DNA from: Mycobacterium parmense
Lineage (GTDB): Bacteria > Actinomycetota > Actinomycetes > Mycobacteriales > Mycobacteriaceae
Assembly (NCBI RefSeq): GCF_010730575.1
Contig: NZ_AP022614.1
Span: forward strand, 1,302,001-1,366,000
Length of the DNA: 64,000 nucleotides
Direction: 5' to 3'
This document shows positions 17,601 through 26,180 of the stretch, one piece after another. How positions within the stretch are numbered: the first letter of the stretch is position 1; every line of letters begins with the position of its first letter. A program made the translations under genes and the position numbers. The notes beneath the pieces are model-generated. The model did not search any database, was not told where the DNA came from, and saw only the letters and a program-made list of their open reading frames with translations.

Positions 17601-18746
17601 TCAAACCAGGACCCGCGTCGGCATCACCTTGAGCGTCACTCCGTAGCGCGGCCCCGCGGCGTAACCGCCCCGGCCGGCCGAGGCCGCCGCCGGCATGCCG
17701 GTCGCCAGCGTCGTCGACTGAGCCGGTTCCTCGGCGCCGGTCGACCAGTTCGAGCCCTCCAGCACCGTGGTCCCGGTCTCACCCGCCGTGGCCGCCGACC
17801 AGGCCGTGGGCACCGACAGCTTGCCCACCACCGGCGCCGACCCCATCCCCGCGAGCACCGGCGCACCCGCGGGGGCCGCCGCGGGCGCGGCGGTTCCCGC
17901 CAGGACCCCCCCGCCCAGGGCCCCCACACCACCGGCCGCCTGGCCGGCCGCCGCGCTGTTCTGCATCAGCGCCCCGGCCGAGATGGCGGCGAACATGTTC
18001 CAGGCGCCGGTGTCGAAGATGCCCTCCCCGAGGTTGGTGAAGACGCTGTCGCTGAACAGGTTGGCCAGCGGCAACGCCTGGGCCGGGGTCGCCGCGGCCA
18101 GCGGCGAGGCGAGCGACTGCATGGCCGCCGGCAGCGCGGCCACCAGGCTCGCGAGGCCCGTCGGCGTCGTCGCGGTGGCGGTGGTGGACTGCGCGACGGA
18201 CGCGGCCTGCCCGCCCGGGTTCGCCGTCGGCGCCGGTGCGCTCAGCGGGCCCAACTTGCCCGCTGCCGCCGACGACCCGGCGTAGCCGTACATGGCCGCG
18301 GTGTCCTGGGCCCACATCTCGGCGTACTGCGCCTCGGTGGCCATGATCGCCGGGGTGTTCTGGCCCAGCAGGTTGGTCGCGACCAGCGCAGCGAGCTGGG
18401 CCCGGTTGGTCGCGATCAGCGGCGGGGGCACCGTCATCGCGAAGGCGGCCTGGTAGGCGGCCGCCGACGCCGTCGCCTGAGTCGCCGCGTCCTGGAGCAG
18501 CGCGGCCGTGGCATGCATCCACGCCACGTACGGTTCGGCCGCCGCGGCCATCGCCGCCGAGGACGGCCCCACCCACTCGTCCCCCGTCAGCTGGCAGACC
18601 ACCGCCTGGCTCGACGTGGCCGCGCCGCTCAGCTCGGCGGCCAGGTTGTTCCAGGCCGCCGCGGCGGCCATCATCGGTTCGGACCCGGGTCCGGTGTAGA
18701 TGCGCGCGGAGTTGACCTCCGGGGGCAACGCTCCGAAATCGAACAT
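17601..18746 (-). CDS. PPE-SVP family protein
   Basis: 381 residues. The PPE domain (about 1-175) opens [21 protein letters not shown], has the WVGPSSAAM helix-turn and [19 protein letters not shown]. The C-terminal region carries the SVP motif [12 protein letters not shown] (about 305-316). It ends with a tail, [12 protein letters not shown]...VMPTRVLV, that the adjacent PE protein shares in similar form. It lies 55 bp downstream of the PE gene in the same orientation, the usual arrangement of an ESX-5-exported PE/PPE heterodimer. Expected location is cell envelope or secreted. Function unknown. Confidence 0.85.
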   Translation of the reverse strand: MFDFGALPPEVNSARIYTGPGSEPMMAAAAAWNNLAAELSGAATSSQAVVCQLTGDEWVGPSSAAMAAAAEPYVAWMHATAALLQDAATQATASAAAYQAAFAMTVPPPLIATNRAQLAALVATNLLGQNTPAIMATEAQYAEMWAQDTAAMYGYAGSSAAAGKLGPLSAPAPTANPGGQAASVAQSTTATATTPTGLASLVAALPAAMQSLASPLAAATPAQALPLANLFSDSVFTNLGEGIFDTGAWNMFAAISAGALMQNSAAAGQAAGGVGALGGGVLAGTAAPAAAPAGAPVLAGMGSAPVVGKLSVPTAWSAATAGETGTTVLEGSNWSTGAEEPAQSTTLATGMPAAASAGRGGYAAGPRYGVTLKVMPTRVLV

Positions 18747-18801
18747 TTTCTCTTGCCTCTTCCTTCGTTGGAATTGCTTGCGGGAGCGGATTATTGGTGT
18801 T

Positions 18802-19599
18802 CTAGACGACCGTGGGCCGGGGCATGACGGTCGGTTTGGCGCCGTAGCGCGGGGCGCCGAACCCCGACCCGCCGCGACCGGCGGCCGCCGCCGACGGCAG
18901 GCCGGCCGGGACGGTCGTCGACGACGGCTGGGTGGCGGCGTTCGTCCAGTGCGCTCCCGTCAACGTCACCGGTGCGGGCCCAGCCGTCGCGCCGCCCGCG
19001 GCCCAGCTCGGTGGCGCCGACATGCCACCGATCGACGGCGCCGCGCCGGAGGTGGCCGAGACGACCGCCGTACCGGGGGTCGCGGCACCCGCCGGTGTCA
19101 CGGCGTCGGCGGCGATTGCGGGGCCGGCGGCGCTCACGATGCCAACGCCGGGCGGCACGGCGGAAGGGGTGGTGGTCAGGCCCGGCCCCAGCGAGAACAG
19201 GTCCGACGCGGCGGCCGGGAAGTTCTGCGCGAACCCGATCGGCGTGCCGATGATCGAGTCCGACGACGCCAGGTCGCTGAGCAGCGACTGCGCCGGCGTC
19301 GAGGCGGTGGTCACCTGGTTGGCCGCCTCGGTCTCGCCGTAGGAACCGGCGTTGGCTTGCAAGGTGCTGACCAGTTGCCGGTGGATGGCCGCGGCCTGCG
19401 CGCTGACATGCTGATACCAGCTGCCGTAGGTGGAGAACAGCCCGGCCTGCAAGGCCGAGACCTCGTCGGCGGCCGCGGGGGCGACGCCGGTGGTGGGCAT
19501 CGCCGCGGCCGCGTTCTCGTCCGCCATGGCGGCGCCGATCGTCTGCAGCCGGGCGGCCGCGCCCGTCAACGCCTCGACCCGCGTGGTCACAAATGACAT
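18802..19599 (-). CDS. PE family protein with PPE-like C-terminal tail
   Basis: 265 residues from ATG 19599 ([11 protein letters not shown]), chosen because PE proteins start MSFV; the frame extends five codons upstream. The PE helical pair covers residues 1-90 and ends with the export-type motif YGETEA (YxxxD/E-like). The usual Pro-Glu dipeptide near residue 8 is Val-Glu here. The C-terminal region contains [10 protein letters not shown], like an SVP motif, and the tail [13 protein letters not shown]...VMPRPTVV, resembling the neighbouring PPE tail. It is probably cotranscribed with the PPE gene at 17601 and secreted with it through an ESX system. Confidence 0.8.
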   Translation of the reverse strand: MSFVTTRVEALTGAAARLQTIGAAMADENAAAAMPTTGVAPAAADEVSALQAGLFSTYGSWYQHVSAQAAAIHRQLVSTLQANAGSYGETEAANQVTTASTPAQSLLSDLASSDSIIGTPIGFAQNFPAAASDLFSLGPGLTTTPSAVPPGVGIVSAAGPAIAADAVTPAGAATPGTAVVSATSGAAPSIGGMSAPPSWAAGGATAGPAPVTLTGAHWTNAATQPSSTTVPAGLPSAAAAGRGGSGFGAPRYGAKPTVMPRPTVV

Positions 19600-19620
19600 T
19601 GCCTTCCTCCTCACGAAAAA

Positions 19621-19642
19621 CGCCGACCCCTGGGGGCCGGCG
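19621..19642. terminator. possible terminator 3' of second PPE-protease gene
   Basis: A compact GC-rich inverted repeat, CGCCGACCCC followed by GGGGGCCGGCG, with one mismatch and a very short loop. It lies between the end of the PPE-protease gene (19850, minus strand) and the PE start at 19599. It would separate transcription of the two. The rest of the 19600-19849 gap shows no gene. Confidence 0.35.
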
Positions 19643-19849
19643 ACGGTGGTCGTGCAGTGCGGTAGGACTCAGGACTGACCCCGATCCCCGGACAGGAGTT
19701 ACCCGCCCATGCAAGTTTGACCCCTGATGAACGCCGTGACCATCAAAAACATGCGGAGCCGGCGGGTGGCGCGGCGAGCCGAGTCAAAAGTGCTGCGCGA
19801 CAAAGCACTTCAGCTGAGCCGCGCAGATCAGTTGAGCGACAACGAATTA

Positions 19850-21460
19850 CTACGCGTTGTAGAAGGTGAGCGTGTCGGCGCCGTAGTTGAGGTAGGCGGG
19901 GTGCTCGAGGAAGGGCAGGGCGCCGGTGTTCATCGCGTACGGCGAGGGCGTCGGGAAATAGGTCGTGTCGTAGTTGTAGCTGTACAGCAGCGCCCCGTTG
20001 GGCGCGAACACGCTGATGGGCGTGCCCGGCAGCGCACTGATGGGGATGGTGCCCTCGACGCCGCCGGAGTCGACGACCGCGTTGACGGAGTACTCCGGCA
20101 CACCCAGCAGCGAGTCCAGCCCCGAGCTGAGTTCCAGCGTGGTCACGGGCGCCCCGTTGAGCGTGGCGATCGGGGTCAGGGTGGTCGGCGCCGGGCCGAA
20201 CGTCAGCGTGCCCGCGGCCTCGTTGATCAGCAGGCCCTGGTTGTAGGGCGCGGGCAGGGCCTGGGTCACGATGCTGGGACCGGGTCCGCCCGCATTGGGG
20301 CCCACGCCCATGACGCCGACCACGCCGTCGGGGGCGAAGTAGTTCTGGAACGAGAAGCCGTTGGCCATCAGCGATTGCAGGGAGTTCGGCCAGGCGAACA
20401 GCTCCACGTCGACGGCCGTGGGCGAGGTGACCAGCCCGCCGCCGAAGTTCACCGGCATGTTCATGGTCATGTAGAGGTAGTTCACTCCCCCGCTGTAACC
20501 GCCGACGCCGAAGCCGGTGGGCAGCGAGAGGCTCTGTAAACCGATGTCCTGCAACGGAATAACCAGCCCCGTCGAACCGGTGTCCACGAGGACGGGCACG
20601 TTGGGGCCGCCGTTGACCGACACGCCGATCACCGGTTCGGTCGTGTGCACCATGGTCAACGGGACGGTCGCGCTCTGGCCGTTGACCACCGTGGCGTTGG
20701 TGCCGGCGTTCGTGGTCGCGGCGGCATTGCCGATCAGCGGACGCCCCAGCAGCAGCTGGCTTGGCCCGTTGACGACGTTGATCACGGCCTGCTGGGCCTG
20801 GCCGACGTAGCCGTTGACGGCCTGCTCGGCGCCGCTGATCACGCCCCCGAGCGGGCCGGCGCCGACCGTCGCGTCGAGCGCGTTCACCACCGGGCCCGCC
20901 GGGGTGCCCGCGACGACCGCCGAGGCCTGGGCCGGCAGGCCCTGGATGGCCGCCGACCAGGTGGACAGCTGGGCCGCGGCGGCCGAGACACCGCCGTGGT
21001 AGCCGACCATCGCGGACACGTCCTGCGCCCACATCTGCTCGTATTGGGCCTCGGTGGCCGCAATGGCGGGCGCGTTCAGCCCGAACAGATTCGAGACCAC
21101 CAGCTGCACGAGCTCGTTGCGGTTGGCGGACACCAACGCCGGGTGCACCGCGGCGGCCAGGGCCGCCTCGAACTCGCCCGCGATCACCCGCGCCGAGCCG
21201 GCGGCCGACTGGGCCTGCGTCGCCGCCGAACTCAACATGCCGGTGTAGCGCGCCGCCGTCGCCAGCATCGCCGTCGACGCCGGACCCTGCCAGACCCCGC
21301 CCGCCATCCCGGAGGTGATCGCCGAGAACGACTGTGCCGCGGACCCGAGCTCCGCGGCCAGGCTCTCCCAGGCCGCGGACGCGGCCAGCATCGGTTCCGG
21401 GCCCGCGCCCGCGTGCAACAACGACGAAATGATTTCCGGTGGTGACACCAAGAAGCTCAT
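19850..21460 (-). CDS. PPE protein with pepsin-like aspartic protease domain (copy 2)
   Basis: 536 residues with the same design as the gene at 14844: a PPE domain ([48 protein letters not shown]), a linker (about 180-260), then an aspartic protease with [12 protein letters not shown] (about 292) and [12 protein letters not shown] (about 463). Both catalytic aspartates are present, so it should be active. It ends ADTLTFYNA, close to the ending of copy 1. The pair is a duplication that brackets the PE/PPE-SVP genes and a methyltransferase. By analogy with PecA it may process surface PE/PPE proteins (inference). Confidence 0.85.
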   Translation of the reverse strand: MSFLVSPPEIISSLLHAGAGPEPMLAASAAWESLAAELGSAAQSFSAITSGMAGGVWQGPASTAMLATAARYTGMLSSAATQAQSAAGSARVIAGEFEAALAAAVHPALVSANRNELVQLVVSNLFGLNAPAIAATEAQYEQMWAQDVSAMVGYHGGVSAAAAQLSTWSAAIQGLPAQASAVVAGTPAGPVVNALDATVGAGPLGGVISGAEQAVNGYVGQAQQAVINVVNGPSQLLLGRPLIGNAAATTNAGTNATVVNGQSATVPLTMVHTTEPVIGVSVNGGPNVPVLVDTGSTGLVIPLQDIGLQSLSLPTGFGVGGYSGGVNYLYMTMNMPVNFGGGLVTSPTAVDVELFAWPNSLQSLMANGFSFQNYFAPDGVVGVMGVGPNAGGPGPSIVTQALPAPYNQGLLINEAAGTLTFGPAPTTLTPIATLNGAPVTTLELSSGLDSLLGVPEYSVNAVVDSGGVEGTIPISALPGTPISVFAPNGALLYSYNYDTTYFPTPSPYAMNTGALPFLEHPAYLNYGADTLTFYNA

Positions 21461-21652
21461 CCCGAGACCTCCCCACTAGGCCGAGACAATTCGCACCGGG
21501 GAGTGGCTTACGTCACAATCCCGGTGGGCAAACTGTAAATAACGACGGCGTAGAAAACGTCGATTTTCACCAAACGGCTTGTAGCAACGCGGTTCTGTGA
21601 TCTCCGACGGCCACCGGCGGCCCTTTATGCGGCCATGTGACAGGATCTGCCA

Positions 21653-22321
21653 ATGATTTCACGCGGCCTTGTTCGCATCCTCGGCATTCCGGTCGTGACG
21701 GCGGCGGCGGCGCTGGCCGCACCGCTCGCCCCGCCCGCCGCCTCCGCCGATCCGTGCGCCGACGTCGGGGTCGTCTTCGCTCGCGGCACCCACCAGGGGC
21801 CCGGACTCGCCGACGTCGGCCAGGCCTTCGTCGACTCACTCACCTCGCAGCTCGGCGGCCGGACAGTCGACGTCTACGCGGTGAACTATCCGGCGAACGA
21901 CGACTACCACAACAGCGCCACCGCCGGCGGCAACGACGCCGCCACCCACATCCAGGACACGGTGGCCAACTGCCCCAACACCCGCATGGTGCTCGGCGGC
22001 TACTCGCAGGGCGCGACCGTGATCGACCTGGCCACCAACCAGATGCCGCCCTCGATCGCCGACCACGTCGCGGCGGTCACCCTGTTCGGCGAGCCGACCA
22101 GCGGGTTCTCCGACATGCTGTGGGGCGGCCAGCCGCTGCCCACGATCAACCCCGCCTACGGCGCCAAGACGCTCAGCCTGTGCGCGCAGGACGACCCGAT
22201 CTGCTCCCCCGGCGGCAACATCATGGCGCACGTCTCCTACATCCAGTCCGGCATGACCAACCAGGCCGCGACGTTCGCCGTCGACAAACTCAACCTGGCA
22301 CAGCCCCGCGCCAGCGCGTAG
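21653..22321 (+). CDS. secreted cutinase-family serine esterase
   Basis: 222 residues. A signal peptide of about 32 residues ends at ASADPC. The catalytic triad is visible: Ser118 in GGYSQGATV, Asp180/181 in CAQDDPIC and His193 in [10 protein letters not shown]. Cysteines 35/107 and 177/184 are placed for the two cutinase disulfides. Mycobacterial cutinase-like proteins hydrolyse lipids and esters rather than cutin. The gene is divergent from the PPE-protease gene and is followed 22 bp later by a DUF1345 gene in the same direction. Which of the several mycobacterial cutinase paralogues it corresponds to I cannot say. Confidence 0.9.
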   Translation: MISRGLVRILGIPVVTAAAALAAPLAPPAASADPCADVGVVFARGTHQGPGLADVGQAFVDSLTSQLGGRTVDVYAVNYPANDDYHNSATAGGNDAATHIQDTVANCPNTRMVLGGYSQGATVIDLATNQMPPSIADHVAAVTLFGEPTSGFSDMLWGGQPLPTINPAYGAKTLSLCAQDDPICSPGGNIMAHVSYIQSGMTNQAATFAVDKLNLAQPRASA

Positions 22322-22343
22322 GCCGGCTAGTCAGGTCGGGGCC

Positions 22344-22994
22344 GTGAAATCCCTGCCGGCGCTCGGCCGCGACACCGTCGCGGTCCGGATCGGCATCGCC
22401 CTGGTGCTCGGCGTCGCCGTCGCCTTCGTCGTGGGCCGCACGGTCGGCTGGCGGTTCGCGCTCGTCGGCTGGATCGTCAGCGCCGCGGTGTACGTGGTGT
22501 GGACGCGGCTGATCATCGGCGGCATGGACGCCGAGACGACCTGCCGGTACGTCACCCGGGAGGACCCCACCCGCTGGGTCGCCGACGTCGTCATCCTGTC
22601 GGCCAGCGTCGCGAGCCTGGGCGGGGTCGGCTACGTCGTCGCGGCCGGGTCGCGCACCGGCGCCGAGGCCGTCGCAGCCGCCGTCGTCGGCGTCCTGGCC
22701 GTCGCGGGCTCGTGGTTCTCCGTGCACACGCTCTACACCGTGCACTACGCGCGGCTGTACTACACCGGCCAACCCGGCGGCATCAACTTCCACGACGCCG
22801 AGCCGCCACGCTTCCGCGACTTCGCCTACGTCGCGTTCACCGTGGGCATGACGTTCCAGGTGTCGGACACCGAGATCGGCCTGAGCTCGATCCGGGCGAC
22901 GGTGCTGCGCCACGCGCTGCTGTCCTACCTGCTGGGCGCCGTCGTCCTGGCGGTCACCATCAACCTGGTGGCGGGGCTGGGCTCGAAGCTCTGA
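22344..22994 (+). CDS. DUF1345 integral membrane protein
   Basis: 216 residues with about five hydrophobic segments. The DUF1345 hallmark is the C-terminal [19 protein letters not shown], preceded by [13 protein letters not shown]. Function of the family is unknown; it resides in the cytoplasmic membrane. The gene starts 22 bp after the cutinase stop and is followed 11 bp later by the thioredoxin-like gene, so all three may be cotranscribed. Confidence 0.8.
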   Translation: MKSLPALGRDTVAVRIGIALVLGVAVAFVVGRTVGWRFALVGWIVSAAVYVVWTRLIIGGMDAETTCRYVTREDPTRWVADVVILSASVASLGGVGYVVAAGSRTGAEAVAAAVVGVLAVAGSWFSVHTLYTVHYARLYYTGQPGGINFHDAEPPRFRDFAYVAFTVGMTFQVSDTEIGLSSIRATVLRHALLSYLLGAVVLAVTINLVAGLGSKL

Positions 22995-23005
22995 GGCGCG
23001 TCCGG

Positions 23006-23572
23006 ATGACTACGCTGGCGGTCATGGCCACCGAGTCCACGATGCTCGCCCTCGGAACGCCCGCGCCGTCGTTCAGGCTGCCCGAGCCCGCTACCGGCGC
23101 CGAGGTCGGCCTCGACGATCTGACCGGCCCCGCGCTGGTCGTGACGTTCATCTGCAACCACTGCCCCTACGTCAAGCACGTCGCCGAGGGGCTGGCCGCG
23201 TTGGGCCGCGACCTCGCCGACCGCGGCGTCGCCATGGTCGGCATCTCGAGCAACGACGTCGCCACCTACCCGCAGGACGGGCCCGAGCAGATGGCCGCCG
23301 AGGCGCGACGGTACGGCTGGACATTCCCCTACCTGTACGACGAGACGCAGGACGTCGCCCGCGCCTTCTCGGCGGCGTGCACGCCCGACACCTTCGTGTT
23401 CGACGGGCAACGCCGGCTGGTCTATCGCGGCCAGCTCGACGGTTCCCGGCCGGGCAACGGCCTGCCGGTGACGGCGGCCGACGTCCGCGCGGCGGTCGAC
23501 GCCGTGCTCGCCGGCCGGCCGGTCGACCCCGACCAGCGGCCCTCGATCGGCTGCGGCATCAAGTGGCGCTGA
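23006..23572 (+). CDS. thioredoxin-fold peroxiredoxin-like protein
   Basis: 188 residues from ATG 23006 (GAGG nine bases upstream); ATG 23024 is an alternative. The fold is AhpC/TSA-like: APSFRLPEPATG, TFICNHCPYVKHV with a CxxC-type pair (CNHC), ISSNDVATYP, YDETQDVARAF and the cis-Pro region ACTPDTFVFD. Proteins of this type act as thiol oxidoreductases in the cytosol. No signal peptide is seen. It is the last gene of a possible three-gene transcript with the cutinase and DUF1345 genes. Confidence 0.8.
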   Translation: MTTLAVMATESTMLALGTPAPSFRLPEPATGAEVGLDDLTGPALVVTFICNHCPYVKHVAEGLAALGRDLADRGVAMVGISSNDVATYPQDGPEQMAAEARRYGWTFPYLYDETQDVARAFSAACTPDTFVFDGQRRLVYRGQLDGSRPGNGLPVTAADVRAAVDAVLAGRPVDPDQRPSIGCGIKWR

Positions 23573-23670
23573 GCCCGGCGTTGCGAAACCTGGCTCGCAT
23601 CAACCCCACTGGGAGCGGCCGTGACGCTGCCCACACGCACCGCGCCGGGGCATCGGCTACGGTCGACGTC

Positions 23671-23925
23671 ATGTCCAAAACTTCCGGAAACGACCTCATC
23701 GACGACGTCAGCCCAGGCGACATCATCGCCGTCGACCGCGGCTCCGGTGAGCGCCCCTACAAGGTGGTTTTCAAGGACTGCAACGACGGCACCTTCCAGA
23801 TCACGCTGGAGGGCGACGAGGGCGAGACGTTCCAGGTCGACCTGGAGGCCGGCACGACGGTCAAGAGGTCGCTCGAGGCCAAGTGGGAATCCGCGCAGAG
23901 CCCGACGCCCAACGCCGAGGGCTGA
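23671..23925 (+). CDS. small conserved-looking acidic protein
   Basis: 84 residues from ATG 23671. The composition is acidic and beta-rich (SPGDIIAVDRGSGERPYKVV, GTFQITLEGDEGETFQVDL), suggesting a small barrel or SH3-like domain, with a disordered C-terminus. There is no signal peptide, membrane segment or cysteine pair. I do not recognise a named family. High GC3 and good codon use support it being a real gene. It stands alone between the peroxiredoxin-like gene and the membrane-anchored protein at 24076. Confidence 0.6.
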   Translation: MSKTSGNDLIDDVSPGDIIAVDRGSGERPYKVVFKDCNDGTFQITLEGDEGETFQVDLEAGTTVKRSLEAKWESAQSPTPNAEG

Positions 23926-24075
23926 CGGCGCACGTAGCCACACAATGCTGACCCGTGACGCCACGTCACGGCGCTGTTAAACACAGATAAAAAGAGCGCT
24001 TCGAGGGTTTCGCACAACCGCGCGTGTGGGAACCACTTGTCCAGCAACAAGTTCGCTCGACTCGGAGAGACTCCC

Positions 24076-24693
24076 ATGGCCAAGCCCCGTACCCACCGCG
24101 CGGCGCGGCGCAGCACCCCGCACCAGACCGACGAGAGCCCGGCCGGTTCCGCCCGCGCCGAACACATCGCCGTCGCCGGCGGCGCATCGTTGATGCTGGT
24201 CATCGGCGTGCTGGCGGGCTGGGCACACCACAGCCTGTCCACCGCGCGGCCCGCGGGCCCCACCGCGGCCACCGCGGAAAGCAGCATCAGCGCACCAGCG
24301 CGGGCGCAATTGCGGGCCTGGCTCCCGCACGCCCAGCCCGCGATCGACGCGCTGATCAGCGCCCGCCACGACATCGCCTCCGCGGCGGCCAGCAACGACG
24401 TCGCCAGGACGGGGGCCACCTGCCAGGGCGCCTCGGGCGCCGTTGCCGGCCTGGTGGGGTCGCTGCCCAGCCCCGACACGGCGCTCAACACCGCCCTGCA
24501 GCGGGCCGTCGACAACTACCGCCTGGGGTTGCACAACTGCATCGAGGGCGCTGCGCGCCAGGACAGCGACGATTTCGCGCAGGCGGCGACCTACCTGGGC
24601 CAGGCAAACGACGAAATTCAGGCGGCGGTCAATCTGCTCGAATGCGACCTGCCCGACTTCACGCCCCGCGGGCAGGCGGTCCTGACCGTCTAA
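24076..24693 (+). CDS. single-pass membrane-anchored protein, function unknown
   Basis: 205 residues from ATG 24076 (MAKPRTHRAARR); the frame is open to 24037. A basic cytosolic head of about 35 residues precedes one transmembrane segment (about 37-60, VAGGASLMLVIGVLAGWAHH). The remaining helical domain would be extracytoplasmic. It contains Cys in ATCQGASG, HNCIEG and LLECDL that may form disulfides. Alanine-rich helices resemble other mycobacterial anchored proteins of unknown role. Its stop overlaps the stop of the convergent esterase gene by 4 bp. Confidence 0.65.
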   Translation: MAKPRTHRAARRSTPHQTDESPAGSARAEHIAVAGGASLMLVIGVLAGWAHHSLSTARPAGPTAATAESSISAPARAQLRAWLPHAQPAIDALISARHDIASAAASNDVARTGATCQGASGAVAGLVGSLPSPDTALNTALQRAVDNYRLGLHNCIEGAARQDSDDFAQAATYLGQANDEIQAAVNLLECDLPDFTPRGQAVLTV

Positions 24694-25421
24694 CCCGCCC
24701 GCAGGAACCAGTCCAGCCCGCGCTTCGCCCGGTCGGAGGGCACCACGTGCCCGTCGTAAAACTCTTCGTACTCAACGTGATAGCCGAATTGCTCCAGGCG
24801 GGGCCGCAGCCGCCGGCTGGTGAACTCGATCGGCAGGACCCGGTCCTCGACGCCGTGGGTGAGATAGATGGCCGGCCGCCCCGTTTTGTGGCTGGGCGCG
24901 GAGAACCCCGGCGAGAAGGCGATCACGTGGGTGAACAGGTCGCCGTTGGTCAGACCGACCGACAGCGCGTAGGACGCGCCGTCGGAGAAGCCGCCGATGC
25001 CGACGAATTCGGGGTCGACGGCGAAACGGGCGAACACGTAGGCCAGACCCCGGTCGATCGACGCCACGTCGGGCCCGAACGAGCCGAAGACCACCTTCCA
25101 CGTGATCCCCACGCTGGCGGGCGCCAGCAACAGCACCCCACTCTCGTCGGCGAACCGCAGCAACGGGTCGATTCCCCCGCGGGCGTCACCGCCGGCCCCG
25201 TGCAACAGCACGACCAACGGGGCCGCCACGTCGGCCCGGTACCCCGCCGGCACGTAGAGCAAGCCGTCGTCGCCGCGGCCCAGATCGAGCCGGTGCAGAC
25301 CGGGCGGTTCGGGCGGCATTGTCGGCGTGCTGACCCGCGCCGCCAGCCGCCCCCCGACCGGTGCGACGCTTCCCGGTGCGGCGCTTTCGCGCAGCGCAGC
25401 ATACTGATTGATTGAATTCAT
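24690..25421 (-). CDS. alpha/beta-hydrolase esterase (phospholipase/carboxylesterase-like)
   Basis: 243 residues. The oxyanion motif LLHGAGGD (about 73-80), nucleophile Ser146 in GIGGFSDGAS, Asp193 in THGVEDRVLP and His225 in YDGHVVPSD give a complete triad. There is no secretion signal. The fold is that of small dienelactone-hydrolase or phospholipase/carboxylesterase enzymes. Substrate is unknown. It ends convergently with the membrane-anchored gene, stops overlapping by 4 bp. The first 40 residues are low-complexity and the true start could be downstream. Confidence 0.75.
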   Translation of the reverse strand: MNSINQYAALRESAAPGSVAPVGGRLAARVSTPTMPPEPPGLHRLDLGRGDDGLLYVPAGYRADVAAPLVVLLHGAGGDARGGIDPLLRFADESGVLLLAPASVGITWKVVFGSFGPDVASIDRGLAYVFARFAVDPEFVGIGGFSDGASYALSVGLTNGDLFTHVIAFSPGFSAPSHKTGRPAIYLTHGVEDRVLPIEFTSRRLRPRLEQFGYHVEYEEFYDGHVVPSDRAKRGLDWFLRAG

Positions 25422-25590
25422 AGTCCCCTCCCCGGTCCGTTATACCTCGGAATTTCGTTCTCATCCAACGTAAAACGCCGACCTTGATGCATCGTCGTTT
25501 GCCGGCTGCTCGGCGCGGACACCAGCAAATCCGACCGCCGCGCCCGCGCTCACCGGTTACACCCGCGCGCAAGCGGGCATAGCTGAATGC

Positions 25591-25809
25591 ATGACAGATA
25601 ATGCGGCGCAGGCGCCGCGGGAAAACGCGGAGAAGGACCAGTCTGAGTGGGTGACCGGCGACGAGCCGATGACCGGCCCGCAGCGCAGCTACCTCCGCAC
25701 GCTGGGGCAGGAAGCCGGCGAGCAGATCCCCGACAACCTCACCAAGGCCGCGGCGTCCAGCCTCATCGACGAGCTGCAGCAGCGCACCGGCCGGGGCGGC
25801 GGCTCGTGA
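25591..25809 (+). CDS. DUF3072 small protein
   Basis: 72 residues. The conserved core is MTGPQRSYLRTLGQEAGEQI followed by LTKAAASSLIDELQ, the DUF3072 pattern found widely in actinobacteria. It is acidic at the N-terminus and Gly/Arg-rich at the end. Function unknown, probably cytosolic. It stands alone; the inverted repeat at 25869 lies just downstream. Confidence 0.75.
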   Translation: MTDNAAQAPRENAEKDQSEWVTGDEPMTGPQRSYLRTLGQEAGEQIPDNLTKAAASSLIDELQQRTGRGGGS

Positions 25810-25868
25810 CGGTGCACGCCGAGGAGCTCGACACAGCTTTCCGCAACCTGGGCGCCTGAGGGCGCCTC

Positions 25869-25886
25869 ATCGGATGAAAATCCGAT
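25869..25886. promoter_or_regulatory. perfect inverted repeat before the ferredoxin-P450 operon
   Basis: ATCGGAT, loop GAAA, ATCCGAT: 7-bp perfect arms, with partial outer pairing by GGCGC/GCGCC. It sits 60 bp after DUF3072 and 79 bp before the ferredoxin start. It could be the DUF3072 terminator or an operator of the P450 cassette; sequence alone does not decide. Confidence 0.4.
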
Positions 25887-25964
25887 AGCGCCTGTGGCGG
25901 ATGCCGGACGCGCAGTAGTCTCTGCGCGCGGGGGTCACGTAGCCGACAGGCGAAGGGTCCGGGT

Positions 25965-26180
25965 ATGCGGTTGACGATCGATCTCAACAGGTGCCAAGGC
26001 TATGCCCAGTGCGTTCCGCTGGCGCCGGAGGTGTTGCGGCTGGTCGGCGAGGAGGCCCTGGCCTACGACCCGAATCCCGACGACTCCCAGCGCCGGCGCG
26101 TGCTGCGTGCGGCGGCGTCTTGTCCCGTGCAGGCGATCGTCGTGGAAGTGGACCCGCCGGCGGACCGCGACACGCCGTGA
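25965..26180 (+). CDS. 3Fe-4S ferredoxin partner of a P450
   Basis: 71 residues. Cluster ligands are Cys10 and Cys16 in NRCQGYAQC and a distal Cys in AAASCPVQAI. The position where a four-cysteine ferredoxin has its second Cys is Tyr/Ala here, so a 3Fe-4S cluster is expected, as in many mycobacterial P450-linked ferredoxins. It delivers electrons to the P450 in the same operon. Its stop overlaps the GTG start of the reductase by 4 bp (GTGA), indicating translational coupling. Confidence 0.85.
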   Translation: MRLTIDLNRCQGYAQCVPLAPEVLRLVGEEALAYDPNPDDSQRRRVLRAAASCPVQAIVVEVDPPADRDTP

